Below, in pieces: positions 9,426-20,319 of a DNA stretch of 60,764 nucleotides (position 1 is its first letter; the number at the start of each line of letters is the position of its first letter). This stretch comes from Chara braunii (lineage: Eukaryota; Streptophyta; Charophyceae; Charales; Characeae), in contig BFEA01000028.1 in the NCBI GenBank assembly GCA_003427395.1, positions 122,110-182,873 of the forward strand, written 5' to 3'. The notes beneath the pieces are model-generated. The model saw only the letters and a program-made list of their open reading frames with translations, did no database searches and was not told the origin of the DNA. The translations under genes were made by a program, and so were the position numbers.

Positions 9426-11733
9426 GCCCTGAAGCACGAACCTTAGCTGATAAAGGAAAGCGGGGTCCATTTTTCTATTTTGGGGACTAAATGTATGCAT
9501 CTTTTAAAAATGTTTTTATCCTCGTTCAAGTTAGTCCTCCTCGCGGATGGTTAGCGACCGTGCAGAGGAATTCAAGAAACAATTAAGAATTTCAGTTGTC
9601 GACATTCAACTTTTCTTCGTATTAAAACGCGTGTGGCCATTTTTTAAGTTTTGCATGCACATAAACTTGTTTTCCGCTCTGCATATGCATGTCATTTTCC
9701 CTTCTTGCTGAGCACCCCTTCTTATATGTCCCTTCGTCTTCCCCCAACTCTACGTCTGATCCTCCCCTTACCTCTCGGAGCGATTGATTGATCATTAGTT
9801 GGGATGACCGGATCAATGTCGCGAAAACGAACTTATGTGCAACTTGAACGACCACTCCAATTGAACAAAATTATCAATTATTCCGCCTTCTTCGACCCCT
9901 CGTACCTCCTCCTTTCTTTGTCCTGCTCATCTACATCCCTTGCTGCCCGCATCACATGTTGGCGCCCCAGGTGGGATTAGCGGTATTCTTGGGTAAAGAA
10001 GTCGGAGGGACCGAGCGGTGGTGAAGATAGAATGTAGCCAGCACTGTTGGAATTTTGAATAGCGAGGGACTCGCTCTTTTCTTCATTGTTGCTTTGTCTA
10101 AGCATTATGTTTGTAGTAGACTATGTGTGGATACTCAGTTGCATGTATGATGTTGGTTACGAGGGTTTATGGATGTTGAATGCTTTGTTGTCCAAGATAC
10201 ATGAGTGTATGGATGTGGAATGATGTTGCGGGTATAAGGCACACTTGGGCGCGTTCCCGGGGAAAATTTAGGGTATCAAACATCCACTTGTATTCATGAG
10301 TGTATTGATTCCCCCTTTTTTTTCCCGACCCTCGCCAATCCCTACATTACGAGTGAGCGTGGGGGATCGTCGCCGACTTTTCCCTCTCTCCCCTCTCACA
10401 TGCAAATGTCACGTGTCGGTTATCTCTCGTTCATTTGGGCTGATCACCGGCAACCAGGGACATCAGGCGCAGGTGTTCCGACGACCCGCCCGATCTCTTT
10501 GCTACCGGCCATAACGGTCATAGCCGTTTTGTCATAGTGACAATTTTGTGACTAGCGACGCTGTGTCCCTGAACTTGCATTTTTTTATAAGTGGGAGGGA
10601 GCGGGGCAAGACCCGTTGAGAATTTTATGGAGTGGAGATTCCCTATGTTGAACGTGAGCGCGAGTGCCTACCCGTGCTTAACCCTCTCGTCGATCCGCCA
10701 TAACACCCTTCTGCCTTCCCCGACCGCAGATGACGATACTAGTGTTTACTGCGGTGCGGATGTACAAAGTGTGTTGTTGCATACCAACTGGGTTCATCTA
10801 TATAACCCATCTAAGGCTTGTCACATGGAGGGAAGTGGGTTTATTGTGGTTGATCGGTTTTCTTCCCCGCCCTTGATCTTGCCTTACACCGATTTGACAG
10901 TGTTGCCCTGGTCGACTGCCCACGCCACGCGGAAGCCCCCGTTTAACTGTTGCAGGTGTCGGCGGGAAGACTCCTGTTCCTGGCAAAGGTTGGTGCTGAG
11001 GTACGAAGGTTCAACTTGGTTCCCAAAACTCTCCTGCAGTGCGGGAGCCCTACCGGCCGGCTTCGGAACCTAGGTTCCCATAGCGCCGCCTGGGTCGGAC
11101 AACGAGGCTCGTGGCTGACCTCACAGACTCGATGAATCCGAATTGAATGCTTAGATGCCCCCTATATCTTGGGTCCTTACAATAGAGTTGACGTGAACCT
11201 GGCACGAGAGAAACGGTAGATTCCACGTCTTCCCTTTTCTTTTCCTTTTTGTCATCTCTTTTCGCGGCTAACTGTTGAGCCGCACCTTGCCCCTGAGGCC
11301 GTGGCGGAGCAGGATTTTGATTATACCCCCAAGTCGGCCCCACTTGCCCTTCAATTTTTTCTTGTTTTCCTTTCGAGTCACCTCTGTCGGCCCTAATTCT
11401 GTAACAACCTCGAAGTGAGCCGAGAATCCCCTATTTCGTCGAGGCGATTCAACCCCCGCACAAAATCCTCAGCCACGCCCCCAATTACTCTGATCGGCGT
11501 CCCTCGGTAAGAAACGTCACGCGGGATGTGAAGTGATTGGGACCACTAGATTGGAGGGAAACATAGGGTAGGCAAGAAAAGGTGGCAACTTCCAAGGGGG
11601 CCTGGGCTAGGGAAAATGAAGGAGACCCAGAAAAGGAAGGGGAATACTAGCAACTCAACGGGTAAGGTGGCGCTCCACTATAGGAATATGCAATGGCTAA
11701 AACCTCAACTCTGCATTAAGTTGATGTATCTAA
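9426..11733. other. No firmly supported gene
   Basis: A 2.3-kb stretch. At 9962-9980 TTGGCGCCCCAGGTGGG resembles a primer-binding site of an LTR retrotransposon, but I find no LTR pair. On the minus strand at 11130-11343 an open frame (GYNQNPAPPRPQGQG, then a Lys/Glu-rich stretch) could be a fragment of a Gag-like protein; this is a guess. Nothing else is recognisable. Confidence 0.35.
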
Positions 11734-11883
11734 GGGACGTTGGACCCAGTTTCCAGCAGGTGTTGCTCTCCATCAATAGATGGAGCAGCCTGACAGCCAA
11801 GACCTCAATCCTGGCGGCTCTCTCGCCACTGCCGGGAAAGAGGCCTTGTAAAAGGGCTTTCACAAAAAAAAAAGAAAAAAAAA
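11734..11883 (+). repeat. SINE-like tail module
   Basis: Starts GGGACGTTGGACCCAG and holds CTCTCCATCAATAGATGGAG. The hairpin region is degenerate. It ends in an A-rich tract at 11862-11883. Confidence 0.7.
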
Positions 11884-12699
11884 GCAACGGCTCCTGGGTC
11901 ACACCTAGCGTTTGGAATAGTCAACTTGATAACTTTAGCAATTCTCTAAGCCACCCCTAAATCTACATTCATACCACTTCAAAAAAACTGCCACATTTTC
12001 AAGCCCCCGCTAAACTTGCACATTCTGAAACTCAAACTATTACATAGGCGCCACCTTGTCTTTTTTTGCCTATTTCAAACTAAAGAGGTGCCTCAGGAGC
12101 AGTTCCCCCCCCAAAACAAAAGGATAATAAGTTAATAACCATATAATAGTACCATCTTTTGGTCTTCACGCTTTCTTGTTTTCAGTGGCATGGCGAGAAT
12201 GTAATTGCACTTTGTATTGACTCATGTGCACAAGAGGAGTCTTTACATGGCGACATTCTACACACCATGCATTCTTTGCATTGGGACTTCTTAGCTCATT
12301 CATCGGGGTATACCCATCAGTCTCCCCAATTCCATTGACAGTTTTACTATGGGGAGATTCTTCTGCATAGGCTTCCATTTCTTCCTAACCCCTTGCCCAA
12401 GCCTCCCACGAATCGCCTTCCCTTCGGCATAGCCCTCCCTTACTTTTCGATCATCTTCTTCCGCTGAATCTGTGTATCTTGATAAATTTACGATTTAATC
12501 TGATAAAGCATCGGTACTTATCCATTCATCAACAAAGGATAGCTACCCCAAAAAAATTACACTGGATGAAGTGGCGTGAGTGGATCGGTCAAGGTTGGTG
12601 GATTGCCTTTCTTGTACCTGTTTGCACGTGGCCAGGAGCTTGCACAATTTTCGAACATCCTGCTCATCATGTATGTGAGGCATGATCTTTCTGCTATGT
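11884..12699. other. No supported gene
   Basis: About 0.8 kb with short open frames only and no recognisable motif. Confidence 0.4.
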
Positions 12700-12854
12700 T
12701 TTTTTTTTATGTTTTTTTTTTTTTTTTTTTTTTTTAATACCTGAACCACATTACTAGGGGAGGTGATATGAGCAACCTCCCCTAGTAAGGGTTTTGGTTG
12801 CTCCAGTGTATTAGTGGGGAGCTGCACTTGCTGAAAAGCAGGTCCAACATCCCC
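12700..12854 (-). repeat. SINE-like tail module with perfect 13-bp hairpin
   Basis: On the minus strand it runs from GGGGATGTTGGACC (12854) through CAGCTCCCCACTAATA to a hairpin at 12788-12751 with arms TTACTAGGGGAGG and CCTCCCCTAGTAA (13 perfect pairs), loop TTGCTCATATCA. It ends in an A-rich tail (poly-T on the plus strand, 12711-12735). Confidence 0.8.
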
Positions 12855-14820
12855 TTCATTACAAGAATAGTCACTGAAGGACTGAAAGAACTTGTGGACC
12901 TTCCTGCCAGCATTGACTACCCCAGGGGATCTTTATGCTATGCGTTATATTTTACGCTGGTCGTTTTGTTTGCACCATCTTTCCCTTGTAGCTTGCTTGA
13001 TCTTCCTTTCCCGCATCCTTCTCTTGTGTTCTTGGGACGTCATGATGACCGTACGATCGGAATGTAAATGTGGAGATAGGTCACATCCCCCACAATGCGG
13101 TTCGACCATGTACAACGTCCAGATCAGTCTCCTCTTTCCCCTCTCTTCTCATTATTTTCTTCCTTTGGTCCTTTTCCCACATGTGTGCAATTTTTCTCCC
13201 ATGCGCAACTACAAATTTTGCAAGCGTGTTATCTCTCTCTCTTCTATGCACGAGGCCAGCTCAGACGAAGTAGCTGGAAGCCGTATGAGCGCGTTGACTT
13301 GAGCACTCTATCGCGCGCGGCAGTCCCGCACCCTGCTGGGAGTGTTCAACCTCACGGTCGTGTCACCCAGGATTTTCTTTTCTTCAGAGTTGAAAAAGAA
13401 CCAGTCACCACTCCAACCGTGTACGCGTGCTATACCTCTCACGACACCCCACGACAGGTCGGGGTGCCGCGAGGTACAACTTACCTGTATCCAAGGGGTT
13501 GTCACCACCCTCAGGTAGGTGTATCCCTGCTGAGCTATCGGCCCACGTGCGAAGGTTTTTAGTTGCCTTTGTAGAGGTAGGTCAGCCGAGGGCGTTTGCT
13601 CGATCGTCGCAACATAGGAATCGGGAACGCGCGGTAAGACGCCTAAGACTGATTCGTGAGTCAAGTCAGGTTCAGGATGTGATCTCCCTATCCTGGACTT
13701 CTAGATATTAAGGTTGAACTTTTATAAGGTTGTCTATATCCGCTTCTGAATCTAACCATAGCGATCAAAGTATCAATCAAACCATCTCACTACCAAGGGC
13801 AGTCTATTCTACTTAACAAGTTATGACTTAACTGAATATTAGATACTATAGAAGTTACATTTGACAAATAATGAATATGAGAGTATTACCGCCGAGAACC
13901 CTTCTCACTTTCATAAGTGATGTATGTCCGAGACTCTTCAAAAGATCAGGTCAAGTTCAATCCAAAATCATGCACAAAACAAATCTGCACAGAATAATGC
14001 AAAGATAGTTCACATGTCATGCACTAACGACGTCAACCATCAACCATTGACCTTGTCCCTTACTCCCCAAACCATGTATGACAACTCTATCTTTCCTGAA
14101 ACGTAAGCCCATTCCCCTCACATTTATTCAAAGGACCCCTTGAGAGTGACGAGGATCATTCAGGCAATGACCATAGGTGACAGTTTTACTGACCATAGGG
14201 TTTGACTTTAGATGTGGGTATCAAGTCAAGTGGGGAAAGTTGAATCGGTAACAACCGACCTGTTATCGAAACATAACAGAAAATTGAGTCATTTTTGAAG
14301 AACCACTTTTTCAATTGCAGTAGATCAAACAGGGACCTACACACACAGGTCAACAGAGATTCAACACTCCTACTCGATTTCCCACATCTTGATATCTAAG
14401 GGTCAAACCCTTAAATCTTGACCGTGGACCCTGGGATCGACATCCCAAAGTTCAATCCCTAACTTCTACCCTCACAATCCTACCCTAAGTCGTTTGTCCC
14501 ATTCTTCTCTCGTTCAAGAAGTTTCATGCCTGCGTCCTAAGCTGTCTTATGAAACTCATATTTCCCCTACTTTCAGTCATTGCATTCTTTCTCTTTTGAA
14601 ACAAGCACACACCTTGATGCTTATGTAGTAGAGTTTTAACTCATTTGTTGTTGTGGCCTTCCACTCGAAAGCCATGAACGAACACGAATCTCGCGGTAGT
14701 TCTTATTCTGCTAGTATTCTTTTTCCCGCAGTCCTAACTCCTTTCTTTGTTTCTTTTTCAGGTTCGTGAGACCTTACTCCAACAGGAGCATTGTTCGTTT
14801 TTTTCTCTTCTATTTGTTCT
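12855..14820. other. No supported gene
   Basis: Roughly 2 kb. Open frames at 12892-13302 and 13095-13562 (plus) and 13308-13664 (minus) overlap one another and have no recognisable domain. From 13700 on the sequence is AT-richer and without long frames. Confidence 0.4.
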
Positions 14821-14828
14821 GAGATACT

Positions 14829-16760
14829 CAAGTAGTAGGTTGATTAAGACATGAATCTCTTGCTACTTGGTCAATATCAATCAATCGGTTAATCAAACAG
14901 ACATTCGAGTAAATCACACATAAGTACTTGAGTCTCTTTCCAATCCCATTCAATACACTTGCCAACAGTTAGTCAATGACAATACACGAGATCCATTTCT
15001 CATAAGCAGTTGAATAACTGGCACAAAAATATCCCTCTTGAAACAAATATTCGAGACTCTTACCGGGGCACCCCACTACTTGCTTTAATCATCATTCAAA
15101 AATATTAAATTTTACCATTTCCCTAAAGGTTAGAAATGGTCTAAGTGAATAATAGGCGACCCGTACAAGAGCCCTCTACTATCACGCGACCGTATGCACG
15201 GTTCACCTCATGAGTGCAATATGACGATCCTCACAAGGGCATCCTATTGTCCTCCTGAGGCCGACCGAGATGAGACCTGGTTAGTTTGGGCAAAAAACGT
15301 GTGTTTGGGATATTCCTACAGGGGTATCCCACCTCGCAAGTTAGTTAAGAATCAAGCAAGTAATAGGCTGACCCTAACAAGGACCTCCCTACTATTTCCT
15401 TGGGTAATGAGCAGTCCATATTTTAAACAAGTAATAGGATGACTCCTACATAATCCTTCCTACGACCCGTTCGGTGATCGGACTGCCTGAGAGTAAGAAA
15501 ATCGAAAAAGAAAGAGAAACAATTGTGATTTACTACTTCTTGCAGATCGTTAGTCAATCCTAGACTCAAGTGTGTGAATAGGATGACCCTCACTAGAGCC
15601 CCCTACTACACCTAAAATAAGTGCAAAGACTGAATCTTTCTAAGTTGTTAATAAGAAGGGAAGTTAGTACCTAAATCCCTTATCCCTTTGATTTAATATT
15701 AGATGAACAGTTTGTTAGTAATCAACCAAATCATTAGTCATACTTAGGCAAATAGCAGGGTTCATATATGAGCATCCTATTATTACTTAATCTCCCGCAC
15801 CCCACCTCTTATCTAAGCTAGTTAGGCGGGTATCAGACAAGTACTAGGAAAAGTCACACATGAGCTTCCTATTACTTGCTCAATTCATAAGTGATCGGTA
15901 AGCAATCTTTTATCGAAGTTGTCCCAGTCAAGTGACGAGATGACTCTCACAAGAGTTTTCACCCTCTTGTCGTATGCTTTTGCTCAGTAAACACTAACAT
16001 GTTAGTCCATGCAGGTAGTGGAATAGATTCACAAAATTATTCCTCACCTTTTAATCTCAAGCGCATTCTTAGTAAATCAAGGTGGTGAGATAGTACACGT
16101 AGGAGTACCACCAGCTTCCGATTGTGTCAATCGTCCTAGTCTCATAGGGTAAGTGTCCAACCCATACATGGGTTCTCTACCACCTTCGGAGACTAGTCCG
16201 GTAGGTTAACAGGGCAACACCCACACAAAAACCTCCCTTTACCGTTTCTAAATGTTAGACATTCCTCTCCCTCACGACGACAGTAGATCCGACAGATAGC
16301 AAGGAACAACCATTTCGTTAAAATTGACATCTTTTGTTTTTTTAACGAAATTGAAACCGAGTTTTTTTATCGAAAACTTGTCAAAATTTATTGTTCCTGA
16401 GAGTCCGGCGTTTGTAAAATGGCGGACCCCCTGGCTGTACATGAACCTCTCTTGAGACCAGGGACATCCAAGCAGTCCTGCCTGGATGTCCCTGGTCTCA
16501 AGAGAGGTTCATGTACAGCCAGGGGGTCCGCCATTTTACAAACGCTGGACCCTCAGGAACAACAAATTTTGACGAGTTTTCAACAAAAAAACTCGGTTTT
16601 AATTTCGTTCAAAAAATAAAAGATGTCCATTTTGACGAAATGGCAGTTAAGGCAACTCACACATGAGTATCTCATTGTCAGCTTTCAGTTGAGTCAGTAT
16701 ATACACAAGTAGCACGACGACCCACACATGAACCTCCATCGCACCACTCTGTCCTCCAAA
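14829..16760. repeat. Array of about 14 diverged hairpin repeats
   Basis: Short inverted repeats recur at irregular 60-200 bp intervals (near 14829, 14900, 15145, 15357, 15428, 15570, 15750, 15838, 15935, 16083, 16145, 16200, 16648, 16705). The consensus is an arm like AAGTARTAGG, a middle like TGACYCACACATGAG, and a second arm like CCTAYTACTT. In the copy at 15838-15878 the arms CAAGTACTAGGAA and TTCCTATTACTTG pair at 12 of 13 positions; in the one at 14829 the arms CAAGTAGTAGG and CTTGCTACTTG pair over 11 positions with two G-T pairs. Not a CRISPR array: spacing and repeats are too variable. Nature unknown. Confidence 0.55.
16310..16643. mobile_element. Foldback MITE with near-perfect central palindrome
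   Basis: The whole 334-bp unit is an inverted repeat starting CCATTTCGT and ending ACGAAATGG. Its central arms, from GCGTTTGTAAAATGGCGG to the axis near 16474 and back, match without error for about 60 bp per arm and have almost no loop. Outer arms have small indels. It lies inside the hairpin-repeat array. Short frames inside are products of the symmetry. Confidence 0.85.
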
Positions 16761-17277
16761 TCCAATCAGTCCTAGATTCCTTCTCGATTAACTTAGGTTC
16801 CTTCCTTTTTATCAGATAGAGTTCTTACTTCAGTCACATATCTCGTTTGCTTTTGATTACCTTAGTCCTGAAGAATGTATGAACAGTATATCATACAGCC
16901 AGACATGCAGTCGAATAGAGGGTTGTAGCTCGTATAGGTATATGGGAAAGGAATAGGTTATGTGTACCTCATGGTTTCCTACCTCGAGAGTTCCTTCTGA
17001 ACTCTGGCAGAGCTCCCGCAATCCCCTGTTTATCGATCATGTCTAGTAATGGTAGTTGATTGTCTAGTCCTAAAGTTAGCAAAATAAAGATTGACTGAGT
17101 AGAAATCATTATTAGACACAATCAAAGAAATGAACAGAGGAGGTTAGAGGAGGTAGGCATTATCACATAGTGACAATGTCTCACTCCTCTCCAATGCCCC
17201 ATATTTTTCGCATTTCAGACCCCTGCTTAACTTACGAAGTTTCAAAAAATAGCAATAACAAAACGACAAAAACAACC

Positions 17278-17346
17278 AATAATAATAATAATAATAAGAA
17301 GAAGAATAAGAATAATAATAAACTATAATAATAATATAATTATAAT
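17278..17346. repeat. TAA-rich microsatellite
   Basis: Imperfect (AAT)n interspersed with AAG. It forms the left flank of the hAT-like element. Confidence 0.8.
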
Positions 17347-17983
17347 CAGGGTTACCTGACCGAAAGTTCGGGGGCCCCCGGGCTGGCCCCCGAACGTTCG
17401 GGCGTTCGGGGTCCCGTTCGGGGGCCGAACACCTCTAGGTTCGGCCCCCGCCAAAAACCATTTCGGGGCCTAAAAATAAGTTTTTTTTTCTGAATTTTGT
17501 TTTGTCAGTTCTCTATGATGTAACCTACACGCCTATAAATTTTGAAACCATTCTGTTAAGCCAAAAAAACAGTAAAAATCGTGAAAGATGGGGCTGTCAA
17601 AATGTGCTCGCCCACTCACTATTTTGTTTTCTTTTCACTTTTAACTTTTTTTTTTCACTTTATTTAGGGGCCTAAAAACAATTATTATTTTTTGAAATAT
17701 TTTTAATGAGTTATTAATTATGTAAACTACATATCTGTAAATTTTCAGGGCATTTTTCAATGCCAGAAAATAATTAAAAATCGGCAAAGATGGCGGTGTC
17801 GAAAAGGTGCCGACACACTCACTCATTTTAATTCTCTTTTTATTTTTTCTTATTTTTATCATAGTGTTTATTTTCTGTATTTGATTTTTTAATTCAAATT
17901 TGGTAACGAATTTGTATGTAGTGCCCAGGCAAATGTTGTTTAGTTTATTTGTCTACATAACATATGTTTTTTGCGGAATTTTT

Positions 17984-18050
<67 letters not shown>

Positions 18051-18152
18051 GTCCGCGTTCGACCTGAACGGCCGAACGCCTTCCGAAGGGGTCTCGTACG
18101 TTCGGGCGTTCGGGTTCGGGCGTTCGGTCCATCTCGAACGCCGGCAACCCTG
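17347..18152. mobile_element. hAT-like non-autonomous element
   Basis: Ends are CAGGGTTACC and, inverted, GGCAACCCTG. The 8 bases outside each end are ATTATAAT and ATAATAAT (one mismatch), consistent with the 8-bp target duplication of hAT elements. Subterminal regions at both ends are dense in the motif GTTCGGG/CCCGAAC. No transposase is present. It contains an (AT)n tract at 17986-18046. Confidence 0.6.
17986..18046. repeat. (AT)n microsatellite
   Basis: About 30 uninterrupted AT units inside the hAT-like element. Tyr/Ile-rich open frames over it are artefacts. Confidence 0.9.
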
Positions 18153-18193
18153 ATAATAATAATAATAATAAACTATAATAATTATAATATAAC

Positions 18194-18242
<49 letters not shown>

Positions 18243-18300
18243 GTAATAGTAATAATAATATATAATAATAATGACACTAATGGTAACTTAATGATAATAT

Positions 18301-18331
<31 letters not shown>

Positions 18332-18390
18332 AATAATAGAATCGAAATAATAATAATAATAGTAGTAATAATAATAATAATAATAATAAT
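18153..18390. repeat. (TAA)n microsatellite
   Basis: Imperfect (ATA)n with occasional GTA and GAT units. It continues the AT-rich flank right of the hAT-like element. A further short tract is at 19005-19040. Confidence 0.85.
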
Positions 18391-19005
18391 ATCGGTAAGC
18401 TAATCACTTTGTTCACGATTGTCAATATTCTTTCAAGGAGCAAGTGATCTAAGAAAGAGGAAAACGTCATTTTTTGACCTAAAGGTCTTCCTTCAGTTTC
18501 ACTTCCTTCTTCCCCTTTGCTTTCGCCACACAGCCCTGGGTACACCTGTTCGATGTTCCGCATGTATGTTTCTATGACCATGTGAGTGTGATTGTTGCCT
18601 TATCTGCCTGCAAGATTGTGCGGGTGCATGCATGCTGTTTTGCAGGCCTAACCATAGCCCGCTAGTGTCACACTGCCCGGCTGCGGCTCACGCCACTCAG
18701 TGCCTGCGTGCGGATGTGGCGTCAATGCTGCGTTCCCGGTGGCCTATGGTTACTTAGTAAAGTGTCGGGCCCACAGCGCACGTGCCCAGGGTGTAACAAC
18801 CTACGCCCCGGGTCCAACTGCCTGATGCAACTGCTTTTCTTGGAGGAGCCCAGGGTGAGGCCCTGATTTTACTCCATTCAACAGGTCTGCGGCAACTGTC
18901 CGAGACCCTCATCGAAAAATATTGAGGCAAAGGCCCCTTTATGGATACTCAGGCCCACCTTCACTCGGGGCGAACACAAGGCTGGTTGGAGGTACAACTA
19001 CTAAA

Positions 19006-19039
<34 letters not shown>

Positions 19040-19566
19040 GTTAATAATAACAACAATAATAATAACTGATATTTGTTCACAAAGTTGTAATTTGTTGTCA
19101 CTCCTCTATCGGAGAACCAAGACTTTCAATCCGAATTTCCCTAAGAACGAGCTCTCATTCTCACCATCAATGCATCCACTGCCATCCAGCGGACGTCAGC
19201 AGCAGAACCAAAGTACATGACGAGGTCGAACCCTGTAGACTATCGGCAGGGTCAGGTATGTGCCTGCGCATCATCATCCTCATCTCTTCCTCTTTCTCCC
19301 TCTCGTTCTCTTTCTGTGGGTTTGTTTGTCGGTTTGATCGTTTGCGTCTTGACTGCCCGTTTGTATCTGTTTGTTTGTTTGTTTGTTCGTCTGTGTCTGA
19401 CAATTAGTTTATTCATCTGTATTTCTCTTCATCTGTCTTTTTTTTTTTTTTTTCTCTCTCTCTCTTTCAGTTTCTGCGCGTCTGGTTGTCTTGTCGGACT
19501 TTCTCTATTTGCTTATCAGTCTGTTTTGTCCATGTCCGTCGTTGTCTCTCCCCCTTCGTTTTCCCT
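18391..19566. other. No supported gene
   Basis: Mixed sequence with a GC-richer stretch at 18600-18960 and pyrimidine-rich, TTTG/TCTG-repetitive DNA at 19270-19470. There is no recognisable protein. Confidence 0.4.
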
Positions 19567-19626
19567 CCTTCTCTTCTTCTTCTTCTTCTTCTTCTTCTTC
19601 TTCTTCTTCTTCTTCTTCTTCTTCTG
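19567..19626. repeat. (CTT)n microsatellite
   Basis: About 18 CTT units in a pyrimidine tract. The poly-Lys, poly-Leu and poly-Phe frames over it are artefacts. Confidence 0.9.
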
Positions 19627-20027
19627 CATGCTCCCCCTCAATACCCCAAGCGACAAGTCACTAAGAACACCGGACCACTCAATCAGTAGTAGTGACAACG
19701 ACGTGTACACAGGGTAGGTATGTAATTAGTTATGAGCTGATTACTCTTCTGTAATGAATATGAGTTGAAACGATATACAATAAGCCAAGTTGCGAAACCA
19801 CACAAATGCCAAAGTAGTCATGTACAAGCAGAGAGCACAAATGCATCGAGATTCCATCCAACAAGGGTGGTACAATGAACTCACGAACCAATGTTCATTT
19901 GGCGGTCTTTGCTGTGCACGGTTTTTGTGCTTCACAACTCGGGGTTGGGTGGTGGTTTCGGCCATTTGGATGGTGGTTGGGGGTGTGTTGTGGAAGTTGT
20001 GGGTGGGGGGCACTGCCACATGGCAAC

Positions 20028-20033
<6 letters not shown>

Positions 20034-20092
<59 letters not shown>

Positions 20093-20104
20093 AGGAGCCC
20101 AAGT

Positions 20105-20135
<31 letters not shown>

Positions 20136-20204
20136 GTCTGTCTCAGAGTCTCTCTCTCTCTNNNNNNNNNNNNNNNNNNNNNNNNNNNNNNNNNNNNNNN
20201 NNNN

Positions 20205-20236
<32 letters not shown>
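20034..20236. repeat. (CT)n microsatellite with assembly gap
   Basis: CT dinucleotides on both sides of a run of 43 undetermined bases (20162-20204). A hairpin follows at 20264-20313, where arms of the type GTTGCTGTTTCAGATA recur inverted around CTTGGCCACCTTT. Confidence 0.9.
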
Positions 20237-20239
<3 letters not shown>

Positions 20240-20319
20240 CCGAACAGTTGACGGCAACAGCAACACAATTGTTGTTGCTGTTTCAGATACTTGGCCACCT
20301 TTATCTGAAACAGCAACAG

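Noticed and set aside
9962-9980. Primer-binding site of another LTR retrotransposon
   Set aside because: TTGGCGCCCCAGGTGGG looks suitable, but no LTR pair or pol sequence was found around it.
14829-16760. CRISPR-like array
   Set aside because: Repeats are strongly diverged, spacing is irregular (60-200 bp), the context is eukaryotic and no cas genes are present.
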